Assembly (NCBI RefSeq): GCF_006442795.2
Contig: NZ_CP083957.1
Span: 248,001-312,000, forward strand
DNA: 64,000 nucleotides
From: Mesorhizobium sp. B1-1-8
GTDB taxonomy: Bacteria > Pseudomonadota > Alphaproteobacteria > Rhizobiales > Rhizobiaceae
Direction: 5' to 3'
This document shows positions 1 through 8,586 of the stretch, one piece after another. Position numbers and translations under genes: made by a program. The notes under the pieces were generated by a model, which saw only the letters and a program-made list of their open reading frames with translations, was not told the origin of the DNA and did not search any database. Numbering within the stretch: the first letter of the stretch is position 1; every line of letters begins with the position of its first letter.

Positions 1-149
1 GAGCCATATGCAAACCTGTTCAATATACCTGTATAACCCTGTCCACTAGCGCCAGTTGGCCTCCTCGTCAATTCGATTTTCTTAAATTGGCTGCCGCAAC
101 CCACCGTCGCGGCCAAGGAAGACGATCCCAAGCAGCCCGATTCAGGAAG

Positions 150-335
150 GGTGATCGAACGCAGGCGTTCGCAAATGAGCACAGGTCGGCAAGAAAGTCC
201 TTCTTGGCGCCGTCACTGCTCGCAGGCAAGTCCTGGTTGTAATCGAGTGTTTTGCCTTCCGGCACCTGCCCGGCAAATCAATCCCTGGAGATGCTGCTCA
301 TTGATATCCCGCGGCTGTATCCCCTTCAGCGGCAT
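150..335 (-). pseudogene. AlbA_2 (Schlafen-type) domain protein, N-terminal fragment
   Basis: Only the first part of an AlbA_2-domain protein is present. A start with a GAGG ribosome site opens MPLKGIQPRDINEQHL; after a frameshift near the CRAG/AGQV junction the second frame reads EGKTLDYNQDLPASSDGAKK followed by FLADLCSFANA, the conserved opening of the AlbA_2 fold. Homology ends at SFANA, before the glycine-rich part of the domain. The frameshift and the loss of everything downstream make it non-functional. It lies just behind the Fic gene on the same strand, so the two may once have been co-transcribed. Family recognition rests on the short motif only. Confidence 0.5.
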
Positions 336-382
336 CTTGACCTCACCCTTTCTTCCTTACACCAACCCGGCATGCGCAGCCG

Positions 383-1489
383 TCAGTCCAGCTTCACCAG
401 CGAATAACTGGTGCTGCGCCCGCCGCCCTCATCCTTGATCAACATACCCCGGCCCAGCAAATCACTGATGTCGCGCAGCGCCGTATCGGGGGAGCATTTC
501 TCGATGATCGCCCACTTGGACGATGTGAGCTTGCCTTCAAACTCATCGAGCAACCGGTTCAGCATGTCGCGCTGGCGCTCGTTGAGAGGGTCCGCCGCAT
601 GCTTCTCCCAGAACCGCGCCTTCGTGAGCACGCCGCCCAGAATGGTTTCGGCTCGCTCAAACGCGCCCGAAAGACAGGCAACAAACCACATGAGCCACTC
701 GGTGATGTCGAGATCGCCTTTCTGCGTCGATTCCAGGATATTGTAATACGATTTGCGCTCCTGCCTGATCTGCGCCGACATGCTGTAAAAGCGCTGCGGA
801 TTATCCTCCGAGCGCGCAAGCTGCATGTCGGCGATCGCCCGCGCGATGCGTCCGTTGCCGTCCTCGAACGGGTGAACGGTCACGAACCACAGATGCGCGA
901 TGCCTGCCTTCAGCACGGGATCGAAGCCCTGCTCCTCATTGAACCAGGCAAGGAGTGCGCTCATATCGTCCGCAACGCGCGCGGCCTTCGGCGCCTCGTA
1001 ATGAACGCGCTCGCGCCCAACCGGCCCCGAAATAACCTGCATCGGCCCTGAACTGTCATCCCGCCATGCGCCAACTCTGATCTTTTGCATGCCACTGCGC
1101 CCCGTCGGAAACAGGGCCGCATGCCATCCGAACAACCGCTCGTCGGTGAGCGCCTGATCGTATTTCTGCGTCGCATCGAGCATCATCTCGACGATGCCTT
1201 CGACATCGCGATGCGCCGGGACCAGCCCCCCTATATCCATGCCCAGACGCCGGGCAATGGATGAGCGCACCTGGTCGCGATCGAGGATTTCGCCCTCGAT
1301 CTCGCTGGATTTGAGTACGTCCTCAGTCAAGGTCTGGAGCGTGGCTTCGCTGCGCAGGCCAAAGCCGAGCCCTTCCATCCGCCCGATCAGCCGCCCCTGG
1401 CGGTGGCGCACGGATGCAAACGGCTCCGCCAGAACCTTGTGATCCCAGCGAAACTCCGGCCAGTCGTCCCGTTCATGGATATAACTCAT
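383..1489 (-). CDS. Fic family AMP-transferase with built-in inhibitory helix and C-terminal winged helix
   Basis: A 368-aa Fic protein. The N-terminal part looks like DUF4172 and carries SSEIEGE at residues 61-67, fitting the (S/T)xxxE(G/N) inhibitory helix that blocks ATP positioning in self-inhibited Fic enzymes. The core motif HPFEDGNGRIAR starts at His206, with the catalytic His and the phosphate-binding GNGR. The last 70 residues (LNERQRDMLNRLL onward, ending in a beta-wing-like STSYSLVKLD) look like a winged helix-turn-helix. Fic enzymes usually transfer AMP to Ser, Thr or Tyr of a target protein; the target here is unknown. The start is fixed by GGAGATT directly before ATG, a site that lies inside a palindromic repeat, so the protein may repress itself. 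It is a stand-alone gene rather than part of a FicTA pair. Confidence 0.9.
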   Translation of the reverse strand: MSYIHERDDWPEFRWDHKVLAEPFASVRHRQGRLIGRMEGLGFGLRSEATLQTLTEDVLKSSEIEGEILDRDQVRSSIARRLGMDIGGLVPAHRDVEGIVEMMLDATQKYDQALTDERLFGWHAALFPTGRSGMQKIRVGAWRDDSSGPMQVISGPVGRERVHYEAPKAARVADDMSALLAWFNEEQGFDPVLKAGIAHLWFVTVHPFEDGNGRIARAIADMQLARSEDNPQRFYSMSAQIRQERKSYYNILESTQKGDLDITEWLMWFVACLSGAFERAETILGGVLTKARFWEKHAADPLNERQRDMLNRLLDEFEGKLTSSKWAIIEKCSPDTALRDISDLLGRGMLIKDEGGGRSTSYSLVKLD

Positions 1490-1564
1490 AATCTCCGCAC
1501 CTCATGCGGATGTTCTGCTCGACATTCACCGCAAAAGCAAGATTAATCTCCGCATCTAATGCGG
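1490..1564 (-). promoter_or_regulatory. Repeated palindrome over the fic start (candidate operator)
   Basis: Two 20-bp direct copies, AATCTCCGCACCTCATGCGG (1490-1509) and AATCTCCGCATCTAATGCGG (1545-1564), begin 55 bp apart; a third partial copy (AATCTCCGCTT) starts at 1579. Each contains the dyad CCGCAT-N3-ATGCGG, perfect in the distal copy. On the coding strand the proximal copy supplies the GGAG ribosome-binding site of the Fic gene. Binding there would block translation initiation and perhaps transcription. That the Fic protein's own winged helix binds it is inference. Confidence 0.55.
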
Positions 1565-1739
1565 TGATTAACGCCCGCAATCTCCGCTTGCCGTCCCGAC
1601 GCCGTCCCGACTGAAGTCCGCCGGACATACAAAATAGCTAATTTAGGGTCGAGCCGATCACATAAGATCGAGCACTTGGCCTCAGCCTTCCGTCTTCCTG
1701 GATGCAGCGGGGCAATCGGCTCGCATCCGTCGGCGGAAG

Positions 1740-2245
1740 GCGGCGCAATATGAAAGCTGGGTGCTGCCGTTCGCCATTGTGCTGGTGGTGCCGCTCGGCG
1801 TGCTCGCGGCGTTGCTCGGCGTGTCTTTCCGAGGGCTGGACAACAACATCTCGTGCAGATCGGCCTCATCGTGCTGATCGGGCTTGCCGCCAAGAACGCG
1901 ATCCTGATCGTCGAATTCGCGCGGCAAGCGCAGGAACGCGGGCTGTCGGCCGCCGAGGCTGCCGTCGAAGCCTGCCGGCTCAGGCTGCGGCCGATCCTGA
2001 TGACCGCCTTCTCGTTCATCCTCGGCGTCGTGCCGCTGATGATCGCAACGGGCCCGGGCGCAGAAATGCGCCAGTCGCTCGGCACCGCGGTGTTCTCCGG
2101 CATGCTTGGCGTCACCTTCGTCGGCCTGTTCCTGACGCCGGTGTTCTACGTCACGCTCAGGTCGCTGGTTTCACGGCGCATGCCCCGTGCCGAGGCCGAG
2201 CCTTCGGGGCCGGCAGAGGTGCCATCCGAGACGGCCGCAGAGTAG
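1740..2245 (+). pseudogene. RND multidrug efflux transporter (AcrB/MexB family), C-terminal remnant
   Basis: The reading frame [20 protein letters not shown], then [16 protein letters not shown], matches the inner-membrane RND pump just before transmembrane helix 11. After NNI it breaks, and the match resumes one frame over as [20 protein letters not shown] through the last helices (LTPVFYVTLRSL). Loss of one base in the codon after NNI explains the break. More than 800 residues upstream are missing, and the 5' edge joins unrelated sequence. A proton-driven drug exporter cannot be made from this fragment, though a 130-aa downstream frame remains open. Confidence 0.85.
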
Positions 2246-2353
2246 GATTGCGAATTCGCCGCGTCGGGCGCGGCCTATCACTGCAGAAAGTCGGCGCGCC
2301 CGTTTGACGTCCTGCAGCGCCTGATCGATATTCAGATCCATGATAGACGTAGT

Positions 2354-2662
2354 TCAAATGCCTGTCCGCCGATTGCGGTTTTGCGGCTTCGAATCATCCT
2401 TAGCCGGCTCTCGCGACTGATCGCCGGCCATCCTGGCTTTTCGCGCCAGCGCCTCGGCGACCTGAGGGTGCGGTTGGCCCGATGGGATGGTAGCTGCGCC
2501 GGGCATCGCTGCACCGGGTTGTTCGCCAAGCCCATAGTCTTCGCGATCGATTTCCGTGCTTGCCTGATTCCAGTGTTCTTCATGGTGGCCATGCAGCTCG
2601 CCGCTGCGCTGCCAGATTTCATAAGCGCGCCGACGAATGCGTTCGTATTTGTCTTGCGCCAT
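2354..2662 (-). CDS. DUF2934 domain small protein
   Basis: A 102-aa hydrophilic protein. Residues 6-33 (ERIRRRAYEIWQRSGE then HHEEHWNQA) match DUF2934, a short helical motif common in rhizobial stress-region proteins, with no established biochemical function. The rest is Pro/Gly-rich and low in complexity, ending in KPQNRNRRTGI. The chosen start has GGAGGAG seven bases upstream; a start 17 codons earlier would swallow that site. It stands alone on the minus strand, about 160 bp after the neighbouring unknown gene on the same strand. Confidence 0.8.
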   Translation of the reverse strand: MAQDKYERIRRRAYEIWQRSGELHGHHEEHWNQASTEIDREDYGLGEQPGAAMPGAATIPSGQPHPQVAEALARKARMAGDQSREPAKDDSKPQNRNRRTGI

Positions 2663-2824
2663 TGTTTGCTCCTCCGTGTCCGTTCCAAACCGCGCCAAGC
2701 TTGATTGATCCACTCTCAGTGCCCCGAAGGACTGGATACCTTGTTGTGACTGCCGACTGCGGCTGGGCCAACCACCGCCTCTCGCCTCTGCCCACCGTTT
2801 TTGTCATAGACAGGGGCAGATGGG

Positions 2825-3268
2825 CTAAGCTTTGGCGGCGTCCTCGATCAGCCTGACCACTAAGTTGCGGAATCTCTCGTCAGACTTATCCCCTATATTT
2901 CCAACCTCCTCCGCCACCATCCCGGGTGCGGAAACGGACACCTCTCCACTCACCTGAGTGCTGACCGTGAATGTCCGTTCTGCTTCCTGTTCCAATCCTC
3001 GGTCCTTATAGATTTGGAACCGCAGGGAGGGCGTCAGCGCTTCGAATTCGCCGCGCGGCATAGTGACGATGTTGATGGTCACCTCACTCGCCACCTCAGC
3101 CTTGGCCGCTTCCAACGATGCAACTACGACGTCGTTCAGCCAGGCAGTGGCCTGCGTACCAAAGTCCGGCACCGGCGCATCCTCATCCGCCTCGTCGTCG
3201 GGGGCATGGTCCTCCTGCCGACGGTGAGCTTGCTTACCGCGTTCAAGGGCTTCTTTGAACTTAGACAT
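2825..3268 (-). CDS. Hypothetical acidic protein
   Basis: A 147-aa protein I do not recognise. It starts MSKFKEALERGKQ, then has a charged, low-complexity linker (EDHAPDDEADEDAP) and a more ordered part with amphipathic stretches (WLNDVVVASLEAAKAEV, RFRNLVVRLIEDAAKA). No signal peptide or membrane span is visible, so it is probably cytosolic. The start is chosen because GGAGGCG lies about eight bases before this ATG and would be inside the gene if the ATG seven codons upstream were used. Confidence 0.6.
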   Translation of the reverse strand: MSKFKEALERGKQAHRRQEDHAPDDEADEDAPVPDFGTQATAWLNDVVVASLEAAKAEVASEVTINIVTMPRGEFEALTPSLRFQIYKDRGLEQEAERTFTVSTQVSGEVSVSAPGMVAEEVGNIGDKSDERFRNLVVRLIEDAAKA

Positions 3269-3566
3269 CCCAGTCGCCTCCGGTTGCAAATAACGCTGGC
3301 CCTCAGATCGGGCACGGCCCTCGCACTAAACAAAACGCGCGCGATCGGCGTACGTTGCGTAGCTTGAAGCCGCACGTCAGACGCCTTTCGATCTTTTCTT
3401 CACGAGATGTGGGATTCACACACCCGGCCATCTTGAGAAGGCCGAGGCGCTCCGCTGATGGTGGGTTTCGCCGCTCATCTTTAACTCAAGGTGATGCGAC
3501 AGTCCGGTGCTTGGAGCAATCACATTGGGTACGGCCGCCCAGCGACGCTTGCACGCACGCTTGTGG

Positions 3567-3584
3567 GCCCGGACGGCTCCGGGC
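3567..3584 (-). terminator. Hairpin behind the Amadori operon
   Basis: GCCCGGA and TCCGGGC form a perfect 7-bp stem around a 4-base loop, 19 bases beyond the stop of the last operon gene. No T-run follows on the transcribed strand, so it may be a weak or Rho-assisted terminator or an mRNA 3' end. Confidence 0.4.
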
Positions 3585-3603
3585 AGGAGTCTTGGCACAA
3601 TGA

Positions 3604-5022
3604 CTATCTGTTGCGAGAACCCGGCTTCAGGCCAGCCAGCAGATTGGTGATCCTGTCCGCCTTCCGGTCGCGGATCTCGGCCTCGTTCTTGCGGCGCACA
3701 GCACTGCGGACAAGTTGGGCACCGAAATAGCGAAACGGCTCCGGCGGCAGCGAGGTTCGACGCCCGATGCCGACCAGGCCGCTGGCGCTCCAGCGGTCCT
3801 TCCGCTCCAGGACGAGACTGGCCAGGATGCGCCCGCCGATCGGTGTCTGCGCGATGCCAGTCCCCTTGAAACCCATGCCGTAGAAGATGTTGGGGTGATC
3901 GCGCAGGTGATCGAAGACGGGAACGTGCTCGGGCACGCAGTCGATCGGACCGGCCCAGTCATAGTCAACCCGCACACCGCGCAATTGCGGATAGACCCGG
4001 GTGAGTTCACGCAGATTATCGCGGCCGTGCTGGGGGCTGCGGTTGAAGCCGGCGCCGAAATTGCCGGCCAAGGCCACCTCGCCGCTGCCGCGGCCAAAGA
4101 CCACCCGCCCTTGAGGGGTGCGCTGGTAGTAAAGCACCTGGGCCTGGGAATCGCAGATCGAGGCGCCGTCGCGCCAGCCGATGCTGTCGAGCAGTTCGGG
4201 CACGGCCGCGGTGGCGATCACCTGGCTGGCGACGACATAGAGATGGCGGCGCAGTTCCGGCAGCGCCGACAGCCAGGCATTGGCGGCCACCACCACCTTG
4301 TCGGCCTGCACCGTGCCCTGCGCCGTGCGCGCTGTGCACATCTTGCCCGCTTCGATGTCGAGGACAGGGCTGCGTTCATGAATGATGACACCGCGCGCCA
4401 AGGCCAGTTTGCGCAATCCTACGGCCAGCTTGGCCGGATGGAGCGTGCCGGCATTGGTCTCGACGACGCCGGCATAGGATGCCGACGACCCGGTGCGGCG
4501 TTTGATATCGTCGGCCGTCAGCGGTTTGAAGCGGTGCTCGCCCGCCGCCGCCGTCATGGCAACCGCGCGATCCCATGCGCCCTCCTGGGCTTTTGAACTC
4601 GCCGTCCACAGCCATCCGTCGAGCCGCAGATCCATGTCGATCGTGCCGGCCCGGTGCAACGCCTTCAGCTCGGCGATCGCCGTCACCGTGTCGGCGCATA
4701 GTTGCCGCGCCTCTTCGAGACCGACGACGGCGCTGATCTGGTCGAGCTCGGCGAACCAGGAATGGACCTGGCCGCCATTTCGGCCCGACGCTCCTGAACC
4801 GCACAGATCGGCTTCGAGCACGATGACGCGCGTATCCGGCGCGAGCTCGCGGATGCGCAGCGCCGTCCACAAGCCGGTATAGCCGCCGCCGACGATCAGC
4901 ACATCGGCGCGTTCGCTGCCCTGCAACGGCTCCGTCGCGGCGCCGGCGCCGATGTCCTGCAGCCAGAACGACCGGTCGGGCGCAGGCGCTACCGCCGGCT
5001 GTCGCAGTCGAAGCGACGTCAT
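3604..5022 (-). CDS. FAD-dependent amine oxidoreductase (DAO family)
   Basis: A 472-aa flavoenzyme. After an N-terminal SFWLQDIG segment typical of PuuB/OrdL-like oxidases comes the dinucleotide-binding motif VLIVGGGYTGLWTAL near residue 41, then the second FAD contact SGASGRNGGQVHSW. The C-terminal FYGMGFKGTGIAQTPIGG matches the FAD-binding closing segment of the DAO fold. Family members oxidise primary or secondary amines with O2 or another acceptor. It overlaps the kinase gene by ATGA, so it belongs to the operon. There it could oxidise the secondary amine of an Amadori compound, as fungal fructosyl-amino-acid oxidases of this fold do, or deaminate the amine released by the deglycase. Substrate unproven. 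Confidence 0.85.
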   Translation of the reverse strand: MTSLRLRQPAVAPAPDRSFWLQDIGAGAATEPLQGSERADVLIVGGGYTGLWTALRIRELAPDTRVIVLEADLCGSGASGRNGGQVHSWFAELDQISAVVGLEEARQLCADTVTAIAELKALHRAGTIDMDLRLDGWLWTASSKAQEGAWDRAVAMTAAAGEHRFKPLTADDIKRRTGSSASYAGVVETNAGTLHPAKLAVGLRKLALARGVIIHERSPVLDIEAGKMCTARTAQGTVQADKVVVAANAWLSALPELRRHLYVVASQVIATAAVPELLDSIGWRDGASICDSQAQVLYYQRTPQGRVVFGRGSGEVALAGNFGAGFNRSPQHGRDNLRELTRVYPQLRGVRVDYDWAGPIDCVPEHVPVFDHLRDHPNIFYGMGFKGTGIAQTPIGGRILASLVLERKDRWSASGLVGIGRRTSLPPEPFRYFGAQLVRSAVRRKNEAEIRDRKADRITNLLAGLKPGSRNR

Positions 5023-5885
5023 TGGTCAGGCTCCCTGGGGGCGGTGATGAAGCTGGCATATTTGGCTCGAAGCCAGTCCGGCAAGGGATGCGGCTTCTGG
5101 GGAAAGCCGCCGAGATGCGTGCAGGTTTGCGCCGCCGCGAGCGAAGCCTTGCGCAAGGCGTCCTCTGCGCCAAGGCCATCGAAATGGAAGCCGGTGAGGA
5201 ACATGGCGATGAAGCTGTCGCCGGCGCCGCATGTGTCCACCACATCGACCGGCGTCGCCGGCGCGTGCACGACGCTGGTGCCGTCGTCGAAGTAGGCGCC
5301 GCGTTTGCCGCAGGTCAGAACCACCTGTCTCGCACCGGCCGCCCTCAGCGCGGCCAACAACGGCTCGACCGGAGCATCGGCCGCGTCGGGCCCGGAGGCA
5401 AACAGCATCGGAACCCCTTCGAGTGGCAGCGCCAGATGCGCCGTCGAGACATCGACACTGAACGGCACATGATCGGCGACTAGCCGGCGGACAAGCTCCC
5501 TGTTGGCATTGGTGCCAAGATGCACCCAGTCGGCTGAGGCGATCAGCGCGTAGTGCTGCTGCGAAGGCATGTAATTTTCGCCGACGCCAAAGGATTCGTG
5601 TAGGAATTTCCGATCGCCGGCCTCGTCGCGAAGCAAGGTCACGGCGGTGTCGCCGGGCAGGCATTCGACATCGTCCGGCGTCAGGCCGACGCCGGCCAGC
5701 CCGGCAAGCACCACCTCGCCTTCGGGGTCATTGCCGACCGCACCGAAATAGCGTGCAGTCACGCCGCTGCGCCGCCACTGCGCGGCGACATTCAAGGCGT
5801 TGCCGCCAACGGTGAGCAGGCCGTGGCTGAGATAGGCGTCGAGGCAATTGTCGCCAACCGCGACAAGATTCCGTGTCCGCCTCAT
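5019..5885 (-). CDS. frlD: PfkB-family sugar kinase, fructoselysine 6-kinase-like
   Basis: A 288-aa ribokinase-fold kinase. It opens LVAVGDNCLDAYL, close to the GDNCVD start of E. coli FrlD, has the substrate-side GGNALNVAA and the PfkB signature DTCGAGDSFIAMF with the catalytic Asp and anion hole. It should phosphorylate C6 of fructosyl-amino acids with ATP in the cytosol, giving the substrate of the deglycase encoded upstream in the operon. ATGA overlaps at both ends (with the FrlC-like gene and the oxidase gene) indicate translational coupling. The exact amino-acid moiety cannot be read from sequence. Confidence 0.8.
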   Translation of the reverse strand: MRRTRNLVAVGDNCLDAYLSHGLLTVGGNALNVAAQWRRSGVTARYFGAVGNDPEGEVVLAGLAGVGLTPDDVECLPGDTAVTLLRDEAGDRKFLHESFGVGENYMPSQQHYALIASADWVHLGTNANRELVRRLVADHVPFSVDVSTAHLALPLEGVPMLFASGPDAADAPVEPLLAALRAAGARQVVLTCGKRGAYFDDGTSVVHAPATPVDVVDTCGAGDSFIAMFLTGFHFDGLGAEDALRKASLAAAQTCTHLGGFPQKPHPLPDWLRAKYASFITAPREPDQ

Positions 5886-6736
5886 GCCGGCACCGCCGCG
5901 CGGTTCAGGTAAGGCTCGATGGCGTCGAGGCAGCCTGTCCAGGCCTTGACCGGATCCAGCGCGTAGGAGCCGTTGCCGAAGGGCTCGAAAGTGATCTTTC
6001 CCGCGTATCCCAGGTCGGCCAGTTCACTGACGTAGCGGCCGAGCGGCAGGGACCCGTCCCCCCATACAAGATGCCCGCCAGGTGAGCCGTCGACGAGCTG
6101 GACATGCGCCAGGCGGGAACCGAACAACTCCATATAACCCGCCACCGTGTCGCCGGCCGTGGCCATGGCGACGGAATCCAGCACCACGTCGATATTGTCG
6201 GAGCCCAGCTCGTCCAGCATCCGCCGCAGGCCTGCCGCGTCGTTGACAACGTTGGTTTCGAACCGCTGCAGCGGTTCGAGCAGGCAGCGCACGCCATTGC
6301 CGCGGGCATGGGCGGCGATCTGGCCGAGCGCCTCGACCGCGCGTCCCCAGGCCGACTGCTGCGTCTCGCTCTCGAACCCGCGGCCCGGCGTCAGGAACAG
6401 ATAGCGCGCGCCGAGCATCGCACAGATGTCGGCGGCGCGGCGGAACCGATCGATGCTGGCGCGGCGCAGCTCCGCATCACCCGAGGCGATGTTGATCGGG
6501 TAGAGCACCTGCTCAGGGGTGAAGCACCAGGTGGACAGGCCGTTGTCGGCCAGCACGCGGCCGACCGTATCGACACGCGCGTCGGTCGCGTGGAAGAGGT
6601 CGAGATGCTGGGCAACCCCCCACAATTCGATCTCGCGCATCCCGAAGTCGCGGATGATCCTGGCGACCTGGTCGAAGGGAAAGTGCTGAAAGCTGAAGTT
6701 GGCTCCGATCAGCTGGTGAAATGCAAGCTGCGGCAT
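5882..6736 (-). CDS. frlC: Sugar isomerase/epimerase, fructoselysine 3-epimerase-like
   Basis: A 284-aa TIM-barrel protein of the AP-endonuclease-2 family. It tracks E. coli FrlC in several places: EIELWGV, TPEQVLYPINIASGDAELRR, LLEPLQRFETNVVNDA and the metal-site HVQLVDG and ITFEPFG. FrlC interconverts fructoselysine and its C3 epimer psicoselysine, so this gene would widen the substrates entering the pathway. The start is chosen for AAAGGA seven bases upstream; the longer frame runs into the permease gene. It sits 22 bp behind the permease and overlaps the kinase start. Confidence 0.75.
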   Translation of the reverse strand: MPQLAFHQLIGANFSFQHFPFDQVARIIRDFGMREIELWGVAQHLDLFHATDARVDTVGRVLADNGLSTWCFTPEQVLYPINIASGDAELRRASIDRFRRAADICAMLGARYLFLTPGRGFESETQQSAWGRAVEALGQIAAHARGNGVRCLLEPLQRFETNVVNDAAGLRRMLDELGSDNIDVVLDSVAMATAGDTVAGYMELFGSRLAHVQLVDGSPGGHLVWGDGSLPLGRYVSELADLGYAGKITFEPFGNGSYALDPVKAWTGCLDAIEPYLNRAAVPA

Positions 6737-6758
6737 AAAGTGTCCTTTCAGGGGAAAG

Positions 6759-7619
6759 CTACTTGCCGATGCCTTCGGACAGGCCACGGATGAAGTAGCG
6801 CTGCGCGGCAAAGAACACGACGACGATGGGCAGCGCCGAGATGGTCATGGCCGCGAACACCACGGCATAGTTCGTCCCGTGCGTTGCCATGATCGAAGTC
6901 AGGCCGACCGGCAGCGTCTGCACATCGCTGCCGCTCGTGAACACCATGGCAAACAGGTACTCGTTCCAGGCGAACAGGACGTGCAGGATGACGCACGAGA
7001 TGATGATTGGCCGGCACAGCGGCAAAGTGATGCGCCAGAAGATCTGGCCTTCGCTGGCGCCGTCTATCGTGGCTGCCTCGTCGAGATCGCCGGGCAGGTC
7101 CAGCATATAGGCGCGGATGAGGAAGGTGGTGAACGGCACCCGGAACGCCGTATACAGAATGATCAGCGCCCAATAGGTGTTATAGAGGCCGAGCGCCTGC
7201 AACATCTTCACCAGCGGGATGATCGCCACGGTAGGGCTGAGCATCAGCCCGCCCAGCACGATGGCGACGACAAGCGATTTTGCCCGCATCCTGGTCCGGG
7301 TCAGGCCGAAGGCCGTCCAGGCGCTGATGAGCACGGTGCAAATAGCCGAGGCGATGGTCACCAGGACGGAGACGGTCACATAGCCGCGAACGCCTTGGTT
7401 CCAGGCCTGCACATAGTTGTTCCAGGACCAGTGCAACGGCAGGGCGAAGGGATCGCCGAAGATTTGCGCGTTGTCCTTGAAGCCGCTGAGAGCCATCCAG
7501 ATCAGTGGATAGATGACGACGACGCCGAGGCAGACGAGGAACGAATGAAGGAACGTCCTGGCGATGACGGGCCACACATTGACGTGCCGGCGCCGCCCGG
7601 CTGCAAGGGTCGCGCTCAT
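6759..7619 (-). CDS. Carbohydrate ABC transporter permease (CUT1, MalG type)
   Basis: A 286-aa inner-membrane protein with six predicted hydrophobic spans (the first at FLVCLGVVVIYPLIWMAL) and the cytoplasmic EAA loop LDEAATIDGASEGQIFWRI that docks to an ATPase. It pairs with the permease encoded immediately upstream, whose stop overlaps this start (ATGA). Together they form the channel for the sugar-binding protein of the operon, probably importing fructosyl-amino acids. No ATP-binding subunit is in the operon, so a shared MsmK/UgpC-type ATPase elsewhere must energise it. Confidence 0.9.
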   Translation of the reverse strand: MSATLAAGRRRHVNVWPVIARTFLHSFLVCLGVVVIYPLIWMALSGFKDNAQIFGDPFALPLHWSWNNYVQAWNQGVRGYVTVSVLVTIASAICTVLISAWTAFGLTRTRMRAKSLVVAIVLGGLMLSPTVAIIPLVKMLQALGLYNTYWALIILYTAFRVPFTTFLIRAYMLDLPGDLDEAATIDGASEGQIFWRITLPLCRPIIISCVILHVLFAWNEYLFAMVFTSGSDVQTLPVGLTSIMATHGTNYAVVFAAMTISALPIVVVFFAAQRYFIRGLSEGIGK

Positions 7620-8578
7620 AGCTGCACCCGGCGACGCTTCGTGTACCAGAGCTGTGCCGCGCCGGTGAGCATGGTCAGCACGAAGATGACTGCGGCAATC
7701 GCTGCGCCATAGCCGAAATTGTCCTCGATGAACGCTTTCTGATAGAGCCATGTGCCAAGCACCTGGCTGCTGTTGTTGGGGCCGCCGGCGGTCATGACCA
7801 TGACCTCGTTGAACACCTGGAACGCCCCGGTGATGGTGACGATGATCATCAGCCCGGTCATTTCGCGGGTCAGCGGGAAGGTGATGCTCCACAGGCGGCG
7901 CAGCGGGCCTGCCCCGTCCATCGTGGCGGCATCGTAAAGGTCGCGTGGGATTTTCTGGATCGCGATGGCAAACAATAACGTCGAATAGCCGAAGCCTTGC
8001 CATTGGCTCATGGCGATGATGGCGTAGATGGCCGTGTGCTCGTTGCCGAGCCAGGGCAGGACCAACTGGCCAAGACCAAGGCGGCCGAGCGCGGCATCCA
8101 GCAAGCCGATCTGCGGCTGGTAGATGAAATAGAACAGCAAGCCGGTGACCGTGATCGAGATGGCGGAGGGCACGAAGTAGACGGCGCGCCATAGACGACG
8201 CCAGCGCTCGGTCTTCAGATCCTCGATGATGGCGGCGAGCAGAAACGCGCCGAAGACCTGGAAGACGACGGAGATGACGGCGTAGAGGCAGTTGTTCCAC
8301 AGTGCGACCAGCACGATCGGATCATGCAGGAGCCGGTCGTAGTTGGCGAGGCCGACATTGGTGACCTCGCCGGTATAGATGTCCTGGTCGGTGGTGCTGA
8401 CGATGAAATTGTCGACGATCGGATAGTAGACGAACCAGCCGATGAGGATCAGCGCCATCGCCGCCCATCGGAACGACAACAGATTGCCGAAGCGGACCCG
8501 CAGGCTTCTTCGCCTCCGCGGCATGGCGGCGCCGAGAAGCCCGGCGCCGCTTTCCATTGTCTGCGATGCCCTGACCAT
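7616..8578 (-). CDS. Carbohydrate ABC transporter permease (CUT1, MalF type)
   Basis: A 320-aa membrane protein. A basic N-terminus (PRRRRSLRVRF) leads into the first span (MALILIGWFVYYPIV), a periplasmic loop, then five further spans. The EAA motif reads LYDAATMDGAGPLRRLWSI. It starts eight bases behind the binding-protein gene and overlaps the second permease gene, the usual order in CUT1 operons. Role: half of the import channel for the Amadori-compound transporter. Confidence 0.9.
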   Translation of the reverse strand: MVRASQTMESGAGLLGAAMPRRRRSLRVRFGNLLSFRWAAMALILIGWFVYYPIVDNFIVSTTDQDIYTGEVTNVGLANYDRLLHDPIVLVALWNNCLYAVISVVFQVFGAFLLAAIIEDLKTERWRRLWRAVYFVPSAISITVTGLLFYFIYQPQIGLLDAALGRLGLGQLVLPWLGNEHTAIYAIIAMSQWQGFGYSTLLFAIAIQKIPRDLYDAATMDGAGPLRRLWSITFPLTREMTGLMIIVTITGAFQVFNEVMVMTAGGPNNSSQVLGTWLYQKAFIEDNFGYGAAIAAVIFVLTMLTGAAQLWYTKRRRVQL

Positions 8579-8586
8579 GGTCTGCC

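Noticed and set aside
6759..8300. A 513-aa fused permease
   Set aside because: The first 227 codons are an off-frame reading of the upstream permease; the true start overlaps that gene's stop at 7616-7619.
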